Source: Gillisia limnaea DSM 15749 (GTDB taxonomy: Bacteria > Bacteroidota > Bacteroidia > Flavobacteriales > Flavobacteriaceae). From it: a stretch of 64,000 bases of DNA. Each line of letters opens with the position of its first letter. The first letter of the stretch is position 1. A program made the position numbers and the translations under genes. Below, one piece after another: positions 50,628-59,028 of the stretch. The stretch is from the NCBI RefSeq assembly GCF_000243235.1, contig NZ_JH594606.1, positions 1,513,304-1,577,303 of the forward strand. Direction: 5' to 3'. The notes under the pieces are model-generated. The model searched no databases. It saw only the letters and a list, made by a program, of their open reading frames with translations, and was not told the DNA's origin.

Positions 50628-52031
50628 TTGAATACTAAATACAGCGATTTAATACATCAAACCTATTATTTCCCGCAGGAAGAGTTTAAATTGGAGGACA
50701 ATGAGCTTCAGTTTCACGAAATAGATTTGATGGCATTGGTAGAAAAATATGGTGCTCCATTAAAATTCACGTACCTGCCAAAAATTTCAGAAAACATTCA
50801 CAGAGCAAAAACCTGGTTCAATAATGCTATAAAAAAGCATAATTATAAGGGCAACTACAATTACTGTTACTGCACAAAAAGTTCCCATTTTGAACATGTA
50901 CTCAATGAAGCGCTTAAAAATGATATACACATTGAGACCTCTTCAGCTTTTGATGTTAACATCGTACAAAAATTAAAACTTACAGGAAAGATCACCGATG
51001 ATACCTACGTGATCTGCAATGGTTTTAAGCGCGACCAGTATATTACCAACATCGCCAATTTGATCAATAAAGGTCATAAAAACTGTATTCCTATAATCGA
51101 TAATTACGAAGAGATCGACCTTCTTTCCGAAGAGATTAAAGCCCCTTATAAGATCGGGATCAGGATCGCTTCTGAAGAAGAGCCGAAATTTGAATTTTAC
51201 ACTTCCAGATTAGGGATTGGATACAAGAATATTGTGCCCTTCTACAACAAAAAGGTGAAGGAAAACCCGGACGTTGAATTGAAAATGTTGCATTTCTTTA
51301 TCAATACCGGGATTAGGGATACCTCGTATTACTGGAATGAATTAAATAAATGCCTGCAGGTTTATATCAATCTTAAAAAAGTATGTCCTACGCTGGACAG
51401 CCTTAACATTGGCGGTGGATTTCCCATAAAAAATTCCCTGCATTTTGAATATGATTATGAGTATATGGTAGATGAAATCATCAACCAGATAAAACTTACC
51501 TGTGAAGAGGCAGAAGTTGATACTCCGCATATTTTTACGGAATTTGGTTCGTTTACCGTTGGAGAAAGTGGGGGTGCCATTTATGAGATCCTTTATCAGA
51601 AACAACAAAATGACCGTGAAAAGTGGAATATGATAAATTCTTCATTTATCACCACGCTTCCAGATACCTGGGCAATTAGTAAAAAGTTTGTGATGCTGGC
51701 CATCAACCGATGGAATGATGAATATGAAAGGGTTTTACTGGGAGGGCTTACCTGTGATAGTGACGATTATTATAATTCTGAACAAAATACCAACGCAATC
51801 TACCTTCCGAAGTATAAAAAGGACAAACCTTTATATATAGGGTTTTTTAATACCGGAGCGTACCAGGAAACCATTGGTGGCTTTGGCGGACTTCAGCATT
51901 GCCTTATTCCACAGCCTAAACAAATACTTATAGATAAGGATGAAAACGGGAATATAAGCACCCGCCTTTTTAGTGAACAACAAACCTCTGAAGATCTTTT
52001 AAAGATATTAGGTTACAGTCCAAATAATTAG
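50628..52031 (+). CDS. speA: Biosynthetic arginine decarboxylase
   Basis: 467 residues from a TTG start. PLP fold type III: YNYCYCTKSSHFEHVLNEAL (the PLP-binding Lys region), CNGFKRDQYI, IGIRIASEEEPKFEFYTSRLGIGY, LNIGGGFPI and FTEFGSFTVGESG, with GGLTCDSDDYY near the end (the active-site Cys-Asp). This shorter form is the one usual in Bacteroidota. It converts arginine to agmatine. The agmatinase gene follows after 60 bp, giving arginine to putrescine. Confidence 0.93.
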   Translation: MNTKYSDLIHQTYYFPQEEFKLEDNELQFHEIDLMALVEKYGAPLKFTYLPKISENIHRAKTWFNNAIKKHNYKGNYNYCYCTKSSHFEHVLNEALKNDIHIETSSAFDVNIVQKLKLTGKITDDTYVICNGFKRDQYITNIANLINKGHKNCIPIIDNYEEIDLLSEEIKAPYKIGIRIASEEEPKFEFYTSRLGIGYKNIVPFYNKKVKENPDVELKMLHFFINTGIRDTSYYWNELNKCLQVYINLKKVCPTLDSLNIGGGFPIKNSLHFEYDYEYMVDEIINQIKLTCEEAEVDTPHIFTEFGSFTVGESGGAIYEILYQKQQNDREKWNMINSSFITTLPDTWAISKKFVMLAINRWNDEYERVLLGGLTCDSDDYYNSEQNTNAIYLPKYKKDKPLYIGFFNTGAYQETIGGFGGLQHCLIPQPKQILIDKDENGNISTRLFSEQQTSEDLLKILGYSPNN

Positions 52032-52091
52032 GTCAAAAAAAAATTATAACTTTAGCCATATTTTTTAAACCAAAAATTTCAAACTTAAGTA

Positions 52092-52967
52092 ATGAACAAA
52101 AATAATTACGCCGGGATACCAGATAAGTATGCACGCATAGACGAAGCACAAGTGGTATTAATCCCTGTTCCTTATGACGGAACAAGTTCCTGGCAAAAAG
52201 GCGCAGATAAGGGCCCGGAAGCTTTCCTGGAAGCTTCAGCAAACATGGAGCTTTTTGACATCGAAACCCGCACCGAGGTTTACAGAAGAGGAATTTACCT
52301 CGCTCCTCCTGTTACTGAGAACTCTTCTCCGGAGAAAATGGTAGAAGCGGTTCACAAAACCACTAAAAACTACATCAAACAAGATAAATTTGTAACCGTT
52401 TTTGGAGGTGAACATTCTGTGTCTATAGGAACAATTCGTGCTTTTAATGAAGCTTTTGAAGATCTTACCGTAGTCCAGATAGATGCTCATGCGGATTTAC
52501 GTCCGGAATATGAAGGCTCTTCCTGCAATCACGCCTGTGCTGTTCACGAAGCCAGCAAAATTGCCAACCTTGTACAGGTAGGAATTCGTTCTATGGATGT
52601 TTCTGAACTGGATCATATGGATGAGAATCAGGTTTATTTTGCACATAATCTATATGAAGACTGGATGGATGATGCCATTGGGCAAATGACTCCAAATGTG
52701 TTTATCACTATAGATCTGGATGCTTTTGATCCTTCTATTATGCCATCTACAGGAACTCCAGAACCGGGAGGGTTGTTTTATTACGAAACCCTGGAATTTC
52801 TAAAAATGATGTTCAAGAAAAAAAATGTGGTAGGTTTTGATATCGTAGAGCTTTGTCCCAATGATGTGGATAAATCTTCAGATTTCCTTGCCGCAAAATT
52901 ATACTATAAAATGTTGAGCTATAAGTTCAAATATTTAAATCATACCCCAGAAGACGACGATGAGTAA
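52092..52967 (+). CDS. speB: Agmatinase
   Basis: 291 residues of the ureohydrolase family. The metal-binding motifs are complete: TVFGGEHSVSIG, VVQIDAHADLRPEYEGSSCNHA and ITIDLDAFDPSIMPSTGTPEPGG. It splits agmatine to putrescine and urea. The reading frame overlaps the next gene by 8 bp, so the deoxyhypusine-synthase homologue is co-translated. Confidence 0.94.
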   Translation: MNKNNYAGIPDKYARIDEAQVVLIPVPYDGTSSWQKGADKGPEAFLEASANMELFDIETRTEVYRRGIYLAPPVTENSSPEKMVEAVHKTTKNYIKQDKFVTVFGGEHSVSIGTIRAFNEAFEDLTVVQIDAHADLRPEYEGSSCNHACAVHEASKIANLVQVGIRSMDVSELDHMDENQVYFAHNLYEDWMDDAIGQMTPNVFITIDLDAFDPSIMPSTGTPEPGGLFYYETLEFLKMMFKKKNVVGFDIVELCPNDVDKSSDFLAAKLYYKMLSYKFKYLNHTPEDDDE

Positions 52968-53931
52968 AGGAGCGATTTCACAATTTATTGAAAAATATTA
53001 TTTACATTTTAATTCTGCCGCGCTTGTAGATGCCGCAAAAGGGTACGAGAAGCAACTTCAGGATGGCTCAAAAATGTTGGTTTCCCTTGCCGGAGCGATG
53101 AGCACTGCCGAGCTCGGAAAGATTTTTGCTGAAATGATCCGTAAGGATAAAGTACAAATCATTTCCTGTACCGGGGCAAATCTGGAAGAAGATGTGATGA
53201 ACCTTGTGGCGCATTCACATTACAAACGCGTTCCTAATTACAGGGATCTTACTCCACAGGACGAATGGGATTTGCTGGAAAAAGGATTAAACCGTGTTAC
53301 AGATACCTGCATCCCCGAGGAAGAAGCTTTCAGAAGGATTCAGGAGCATATTGTGAAGATATGGAAAGATGCTGAAGCTGCCGGTGAGCGTTATTTACCG
53401 CACGAATATATGTACAAGTTATTGCTTTCCGGAGTGCTGGAAGAACATTATGAAATAGACCTTAAGGATTCCTGGATGTACGCCGCTGCCGAAAAAAATC
53501 TCCCAATGGTTGTTCCCGGATGGGAAGACAGCACTATGGGGAATATTTTTGCTTCCTATGTTTTAAAAGGAGAATTAAAGGCAAGTACCATGAAATCCGG
53601 GATCGAATATATGACTTTCCTTGCCGACTGGTACACCCAAAATTCTAAAAGCGGAATAGGCTTCTTCCAGATTGGCGGAGGTATCGCAGGGGATTTCCCA
53701 ATATGCGTAGTGCCAATGTTGTATCAGGATATGGAACGAACAGATACTCCGTTCTGGAGCTATTTCTGCCAGATCTCAGATTCTACTACGAGTTACGGTT
53801 CCTATTCGGGAGCAGTACCAAATGAAAAGATCACCTGGGGAAAACTGGACATCAACACACCAAAATTTATTATCGAAAGCGATGCAACCATAGTAGCGCC
53901 GTTAATTTTTGCCTATCTTCTGGATATGTAA
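52960..53931 (+). CDS. Deoxyhypusine synthase family protein (probable polyamine enzyme)
   Basis: 323 residues with the NAD-dependent DHS fold: LVSLAGAMSTAELGKIFAEMIRKDKVQIISCTGANLEED, the substrate segment FQIGGGIAGDFPICVVPM, and the active-site motif ITWGKL with the catalytic Lys at residue 295. DHS transfers the butylamine part of spermidine to eIF5A, which bacteria lack. Bacterial relatives can transfer it to putrescine, giving homospermidine. Position in an arginine-agmatine-putrescine operon supports a free polyamine as acceptor. The exact product is open. Confidence 0.9.
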   Translation: MSKGAISQFIEKYYLHFNSAALVDAAKGYEKQLQDGSKMLVSLAGAMSTAELGKIFAEMIRKDKVQIISCTGANLEEDVMNLVAHSHYKRVPNYRDLTPQDEWDLLEKGLNRVTDTCIPEEEAFRRIQEHIVKIWKDAEAAGERYLPHEYMYKLLLSGVLEEHYEIDLKDSWMYAAAEKNLPMVVPGWEDSTMGNIFASYVLKGELKASTMKSGIEYMTFLADWYTQNSKSGIGFFQIGGGIAGDFPICVVPMLYQDMERTDTPFWSYFCQISDSTTSYGSYSGAVPNEKITWGKLDINTPKFIIESDATIVAPLIFAYLLDM

Positions 53932-53952
53932 TAAAGAATAAAATAAAAAAGT

Positions 53953-53980
53953 AGAAGGGCTGTTTTAACAGCCCTTTTCT
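53953..53980 (+). terminator. Intrinsic terminator of the polyamine operon
   Basis: AAGGGCTGTT pairs perfectly with AACAGCCCTT around a 2-base loop (real loop likely 6 bases) and is followed by TT-CT. It lies 22 bp beyond the stop of the DHS-like gene. Confidence 0.85.
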
Positions 53981-54026
53981 ATTGACTCTTTTAAGTGATT
54001 TTAAATTTGGTTAATTCTGAACTTTT

Positions 54027-54650
54027 ATGAGCAACTGGTTAATTTATGGGATTGGATTTCTTGCGCAGCTTTTATTTTCAGTCCGGTTAATAAACCAATG
54101 GTTCCTCTCTGAAAAGGCAGAAAAAGTAAAAACCCCCAGGCTGTTTTGGAAATTGAGCCTGTTTGGATCAATGCTGCTGTTTATCTACGGCTATTTACGA
54201 AACGATTTAGCTATTATGCTTGGACAATTCCTTGTGTATGCGGTTTATTTCCGGAATTTGCACTTGCAAAATGAATGGAAAAGTTCCAATATCATTTTAA
54301 AATTAACCGTGATTGGTGTTCCTATACTCATCGCAGCCTATTTGATCTTTCTGAGTGAATTGAAGTTGCAGGATCTGCTCGATGGTGAAAATATTGCTGC
54401 CTGGCTGATAGTGCTTGGCATCCTCGGGCAAATTGTGTACACCTCCAGGTTTTTTTATCAGTGGATCTATTCTGAACAGCATGAAAAATCGTCTTTGCCC
54501 CTGGGATTTTGGATACTTAGTTTAGCCGGATCCACCATCATCTTCATCTATGCTATCTTCAGAAGAGATCCAGTGCTTTTGGCAGCTCATTTTTTTGGTG
54601 GGATGGTATATATCAGGGATTTATTTCTGCTGAAGAAATCAAAGAAATAA
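54027..54650 (+). CDS. Membrane protein with two LAB_N (lipid-A biosynthesis N-terminal) repeats
   Basis: 207 residues, six membrane helices built from two copies of one unit. First: GFLAQLLFSVRLINQWFLSEKAEKVKTPRLFWKLSLFGSMLLFIYGYLRND. Second: GILGQIVYTSRFFYQWIYSEQHEKSSLPLGFWILSLAGSTIIFIYAIFRRDP. LAB_N units occur alone or fused to LpxB. Stand-alone forms accompany lipid or glycan transfer. Its end overlaps the converging membrane transferase-like gene by 12 bp. Confidence 0.88.
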   Translation: MSNWLIYGIGFLAQLLFSVRLINQWFLSEKAEKVKTPRLFWKLSLFGSMLLFIYGYLRNDLAIMLGQFLVYAVYFRNLHLQNEWKSSNIILKLTVIGVPILIAAYLIFLSELKLQDLLDGENIAAWLIVLGILGQIVYTSRFFYQWIYSEQHEKSSLPLGFWILSLAGSTIIFIYAIFRRDPVLLAAHFFGGMVYIRDLFLLKKSKK

Positions 54651-56006
54651 ATCTGTCTTCTTCCTGTTTTCATTTAGTATCTGATAAATAAACATTCCAA
54701 TTACCACTATATATTCCAAAGCCACCAGCCACAAATTCTCCCGGAAAACAACATCGCTATAGGCAGCATAGCTAAAAATGACCACAAACGACCAGATTAC
54801 AGCAAACCTGTACCGCGTAAAAACAGAGAGCAACAAAGGAGTGGCGATATACCAGGGATGCACCGTGGTTGAAAGGAAAAAATAAATAGAAACTCCCAGA
54901 AGCATTGTTGTTATAAGACGCTGTGGGGAATTATTTTTCCTAAAAATAGCTAAGCCCGCTAAAATAAGGATAACGATAACAGGTAGCACTTTCCCGGCGG
55001 TTTCAATAATATTGTAACCCTTTACCTGAAAACCAACCCACCGGATGAGATAGTAAATACTCGCATTGAATTCAAATTTCTGAAACCAGAGGCCTATGCT
55101 CGCCGAAAAATTTGAAATAAAAGCGGAAGATAAAAAAGGCAGAAAACTAAAAATTACCAAAACAACAACTATCAAATAATATAAGCACAGCTTCCAAAAA
55201 TTCAATTTGTTTTGGGAATTTTCAGCTGTAAAATACCTCAATAACAGGGGTAAAAAAAGAAGGGGAACTAATTTCAGGGAAACAGAAGCTGCAAAAACAA
55301 TCGCACTCAGGATCCATTTTTTCTTGTGTAAAAGATAGAGAGACCAAATCAGAAAAAACAACATTACGCCCTCAAAATGTAGGTTTCCGGTGAGTTCTAT
55401 AATTATAAATGGATTGAGAATATACCAGAAGATCCTATTGACCGGCAAATTTAAGTTCTCTAGCAGTTTCTTTCCGAAGTAAAGGACTCCGAAATCGGCA
55501 GCAATGATAACGACACGCATTACGACTATAGAACCCAGAATGCTTTTCCCTGCGAATAACCCTGCAAGCGCAAAGATAAATTGATTGAGCGGCGGATAAT
55601 TGGTGTAATTACTTCCGCTTAATTCCCCCATTCCTTCATAAAGTTTTGAAGCCTGGGCAACGGTTACAGTTCCTTCTTTTATGAGATTTTCCGGTAAATG
55701 CAAATAGGGGTTCCAACCTTCAAGGATCATTCTTCCATCCCATATAAATCTGTAAAAATCCTGCGAAAGATTCGGGATTGCACCAAAAAAAATCAATCTC
55801 ATCAACAGGGCAACTCCGGCAAGGAACCAGAAATTCCTTTTTTCGATCTTATAAATATTCCAACTTAAATAAAAAACAGCCGAGTAAAGCCCGATTAGTT
55901 TTATAAGATCATACCTTTCCAAATCGTACCCAAAAGACAAGTAAAATGCAGCTGTAATTGCAATTAGCAAAAGCGACACTTTATGCATTTGGAAAAAGTT
56001 CTTCAT
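54639..56006 (-). CDS. Polytopic mannosyltransferase-like membrane protein (GT-C type)
   Basis: 455 residues with about 11 helices. The first large loop holds LSQDFYRFIWDGRMILEGWNPYLHLPENL. In it, the D in QDFYRFIWDG fits the acidic catalytic loop of GT-C enzymes such as the GT87/DUF2029 group. A further loop contains YTNYPPLNQFIFALAG. Such proteins transfer mannose or similar sugars from polyprenyl phosphate. The neighbouring DPM-like gene at 24619 would supply such a donor, though the two are far apart. Confidence 0.78.
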   Translation of the reverse strand: MKNFFQMHKVSLLLIAITAAFYLSFGYDLERYDLIKLIGLYSAVFYLSWNIYKIEKRNFWFLAGVALLMRLIFFGAIPNLSQDFYRFIWDGRMILEGWNPYLHLPENLIKEGTVTVAQASKLYEGMGELSGSNYTNYPPLNQFIFALAGLFAGKSILGSIVVMRVVIIAADFGVLYFGKKLLENLNLPVNRIFWYILNPFIIIELTGNLHFEGVMLFFLIWSLYLLHKKKWILSAIVFAASVSLKLVPLLFLPLLLRYFTAENSQNKLNFWKLCLYYLIVVVLVIFSFLPFLSSAFISNFSASIGLWFQKFEFNASIYYLIRWVGFQVKGYNIIETAGKVLPVIVILILAGLAIFRKNNSPQRLITTMLLGVSIYFFLSTTVHPWYIATPLLLSVFTRYRFAVIWSFVVIFSYAAYSDVVFRENLWLVALEYIVVIGMFIYQILNENRKKTDLFL

Positions 56007-56177
56007 TTAAGGAAAATAAATATTTACAAAAATGGATTTTTTTTTAGATTCTGTAACGAGTTAAGACTTGCGTGATTACAATTTCCAATGTTACATCGAG
56101 CGGAGTCGAGATGCTTCGAAAGACTCAGAAAGACATGAAAATCGATCTTCAAATAGTATAGATGTCAAAATGATGTC

Positions 56178-57947
56178 CTAATCTACAATATTCATTTTCT
56201 TCAGAAGAAAAGATGCATTCATATTCTGGCAAATTCCTTCTTTAAATTTATAGTCGAAAAACAATTCATCATTCACGATCTCTGCATCAAAATAATGATT
56301 TTCCACTTGTGGTAATTCATCTGAAACCTCACATAAACTAAGATCGTGTGTGGCTATGATCCCGGTAGATTTCGATTTCACAAGTTTTTGAATGAATTTC
56401 CTGGAACCAATTGCTTTATCGGTGCTATTGGTGCCTTTTAATATTTCGTCCAGAATAATAAAATATTTATCGGTTTCAATCTCCCCAACGATGTACTGTA
56501 AGCGCTTCAATTCTGAAAAGAAATAAGACTCATCATCGCTAAGCGAATCTGTAGTCCGCATGCTTGTGATAAGTTTTATTGGAGAATACTCACTTTTTTC
56601 AGCACAAACTGGTAAACCAATATTTGCCATTACAATATGCAAGGATACCGTTCTTAAAAAGGTGCTTTTCCCGGCCATATTAGCACCGGTGATAATAAAA
56701 AACTGTTCATTTTCTATCTTAAAATCGTTCGCGATAACTTTTTCAGGATCGAGCAAAGGATGTGCAAGATTCTCTGCCTTCACAACCAATCCGGATTGAG
56801 AAAGTTTAGGGAAAACATAATTGGGATGATTGAATGCGAAATTTCCAAGGCTGTTGAAGGCATCGGTAAACTCAATTACTTCAAACCAATCCTTTACATT
56901 TTGATGCGACGCTTTTATCCAGGATTCGAGTTTATAGGACTTGTGTACATCCCAAAGCAGGAATCCATTTAACAGAACACCCAAAAGAAAATTATTGCGT
57001 TGATCTAATGCGTCTATCGCTTTTGAAAATTCCTTGAAAATGGCTGAAGCTTTACTGCCTTCCGACCTTATTTTTTCCTTATTTTCTTTCAATATTTTTG
57101 AAGAAAATTCTGTATTCTCAAGCATTGCCAGCAATTGATGGTATTGATGGAACGTATCCTGAACCTTACTTACACTACCGGAGAGTAAATTCACTTTTTT
57201 AAGGTAGATCCCGGAATATAACAATCCAGCCAGGAACCATAAAAAAAGCTGTATTCCGGTTACATTTTCCGTGAAATAACCAATCACTAATAGGATAGAA
57301 ACCACAGAAAATAATGGCGATAACCAAATAATATACCTGGGGGAAAAGCTTATATACTTATTAAACCAGTTTAAAACCTGATCTGATTCCGTTTCGGTTT
57401 TCACCAGGTGTGCCACCGCAGTAAATTCCTGTCGCCATTTTACTTTTTCAGCTAATTCTTTAATGGCTTCCTGCTTTTCGGGAATTTCTTCAATTGAATT
57501 TTCTGTGAGAAGATGTGCAAGTCTTCTTTTTCCTTCTTTCAAAGAAGTTCTGTTCAAATACTGAAAGAAAGACCCTTTTCCAAACAAGTCGATATCCTGA
57601 CTAAAGGCATGCAAGGGATCTTCAAATTCATTTCCTGTTGGCAGATCTGAAAATTTCCGTTGTAAAACTCTTAATTCCAATTCATTGATCTTTACAAGTT
57701 CATCAATTTTATTGCGCTTGTATTTAAGATCTGTATGGCGGGAAACAAGAATCAAAAAAATCACTATTGCAACCGCCCCAATGGCACCTGAGATCTTAAT
57801 TTCACTGAAAAAATAATAGATCCCGAAGGCTGCGAGTAGAAAAACCAATAAACGTATGAAGCTTGAAATATTGAGGTTTTTGTTGGCTTGTGCCAAAAGA
57901 TGCTCCTTATGTTCCTTTTCTTTTGTATAAAACCCGAATGCTGTCAT
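56178..57947 (-). CDS. MutS-related ATPase with N-terminal membrane helices
   Basis: 589 residues. Two hydrophobic helices (about 29-47 and 50-66) and another pair at about 205-245 come before a MutS-type core. Walker A is ITGANMAGKSTFLRTV (near residue 420), Walker B FIILDEILKGTNSTDK, and a signature FSELKRLQYIV lies between. The mismatch-recognition domains of MutS are absent. Family members are annotated as DNA mismatch repair proteins in Bacteroidota, but the membrane helices make a classical repair role doubtful. Confidence 0.88.
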   Translation of the reverse strand: MTAFGFYTKEKEHKEHLLAQANKNLNISSFIRLLVFLLAAFGIYYFFSEIKISGAIGAVAIVIFLILVSRHTDLKYKRNKIDELVKINELELRVLQRKFSDLPTGNEFEDPLHAFSQDIDLFGKGSFFQYLNRTSLKEGKRRLAHLLTENSIEEIPEKQEAIKELAEKVKWRQEFTAVAHLVKTETESDQVLNWFNKYISFSPRYIIWLSPLFSVVSILLVIGYFTENVTGIQLFLWFLAGLLYSGIYLKKVNLLSGSVSKVQDTFHQYHQLLAMLENTEFSSKILKENKEKIRSEGSKASAIFKEFSKAIDALDQRNNFLLGVLLNGFLLWDVHKSYKLESWIKASHQNVKDWFEVIEFTDAFNSLGNFAFNHPNYVFPKLSQSGLVVKAENLAHPLLDPEKVIANDFKIENEQFFIITGANMAGKSTFLRTVSLHIVMANIGLPVCAEKSEYSPIKLITSMRTTDSLSDDESYFFSELKRLQYIVGEIETDKYFIILDEILKGTNSTDKAIGSRKFIQKLVKSKSTGIIATHDLSLCEVSDELPQVENHYFDAEIVNDELFFDYKFKEGICQNMNASFLLKKMNIVD

Positions 57948-57962
57948 GAAATTAGTGCTTAT

Positions 57963-58325
57963 TTATTCCAGACTTTCCAGGTCCTTTTGCAGCCTTTTAG
58001 GCAGTCCCTGAATTACCCGATTATAGGAATGGTCTGTGAGGCCGAAGATAAGGGAATTTGGAAGAAATCCATCCAGCACGAGGGTATTCCAGTGCTTTTT
58101 ATTCATATGATATCCGGAAAAAATGCTATTGGAATGTTCCTCCCTTAAAGTGATTGCCTGTTCCGGATCACACTTTAAATTTACCCTCAACGGAATTTCA
58201 TCCAGGGAAGCCAGAGCAAAAATTTTTCCCATCACTTTAAACACAAGGGCATCCGGGCCAAATGGAAGATCTTCAGCAGCGCCTTTTTTCGACAGGCAAT
58301 AATTTCTGAAAGTTTCTATATCCAT
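57963..58325 (-). CDS. MmcQ/YjbR family protein
   Basis: 120 residues: MDIETFRNYCLSKKGAAEDLPFGPDALVFKVMGKIFAL, NLKCDPEQAITLREEHSNSIFSGYHMNKKHWNTLVLDG, and a final DHSYNRVIQGLPKRLQKDL. It has the CyaY-like fold of the family, thought to bind DNA; no enzymatic role is known. It is followed after 15 bp by the MutS-like gene on the same strand. Confidence 0.92.
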   Translation of the reverse strand: MDIETFRNYCLSKKGAAEDLPFGPDALVFKVMGKIFALASLDEIPLRVNLKCDPEQAITLREEHSNSIFSGYHMNKKHWNTLVLDGFLPNSLIFGLTDHSYNRVIQGLPKRLQKDLESLE

Positions 58326-58363
58326 AAGCCACCTGCCTTACACTCTTAAATGGTGAGAGGATT

Positions 58364-58981
58364 TTAACGCAGTTTTTGTTGATCTTTTATATTTTCTTCC
58401 AGGGCCGTATAATCGAGTTTCCAACCGATGGTTTCTACGATTTTCTCAATTAGCAGAATAGTTTCCAAAGCCTCTTTGCGTGCTTTTTCCAGCAAGCCGC
58501 TTTGGGGTATCTTATCCACAATATGTTTTTTGGCATCGTGGCTTATATCGGTGAGATCGGAAGTGGTAAAAGGATTTGCCCACCCTTCACGTTTATCGTA
58601 ATATTTAAAATCGGTCTCTACGGTAAGCAATTCCGGATCTGGAAAATTTGTGAGAATTATCCTTTTAGTTTCACTATCACCGGACATCTTAATCTTGGTA
58701 AGATCAAAACCTATATGGGCTTTTGCACTAATTAGCACAATGGCTTTCTTCTTTCCCAAAAGCAAACTCACATATTTTTCCTTTAGATTTTCATAATGGT
58801 AGATCTCCGAAAAATCGCCTTCCACGGTAATAAATTTACAAACGCTTTTGATCTTATCAATCAAAATCACGGATTGCTCATCGGCTCGCTCCTTACTGCG
58901 ATATTTGTTAAACCTCGCAAAAATAAAATATGCGAGAACGGCTCCGGCCGCAAGTCCTATAAATAGATATTCCATACTCAA
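58364..58981 (-). CDS. DUF4230 protein with N-terminal membrane anchor
   Basis: 205 residues. One helix (about 4-22, YLFIGLAAGAVLAYFIFARF) and then the DUF4230 body: LIDKIKSVCKFITVEGDFSEIYHYEN, KKAIVLISAKAHIGFDLTKIKM, RIILTNFPDPELLTVETDFKYYDKREGWANPFTTSDLTDISHDAKKHI. It is probably exposed at the periplasmic side. Function unknown. It lies between leuS and the yjbR gene on the same strand. Confidence 0.85.
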   Translation of the reverse strand: MSMEYLFIGLAAGAVLAYFIFARFNKYRSKERADEQSVILIDKIKSVCKFITVEGDFSEIYHYENLKEKYVSLLLGKKKAIVLISAKAHIGFDLTKIKMSGDSETKRIILTNFPDPELLTVETDFKYYDKREGWANPFTTSDLTDISHDAKKHIVDKIPQSGLLEKARKEALETILLIEKIVETIGWKLDYTALEENIKDQQKLR

Positions 58982-59028
58982 ATATAAAGAAAAGCAGCTA
59001 TAAAATTACCTCAACTGCCTTTTGCTGA

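Noticed and set aside
56090-56116. CGAG-CGGAG-TCGAG palindrome as an operator of the MutS-like operon
   Set aside because: The same motif occurs near 6519-6543 with no shared gene function; it is better read as a dispersed repeat.
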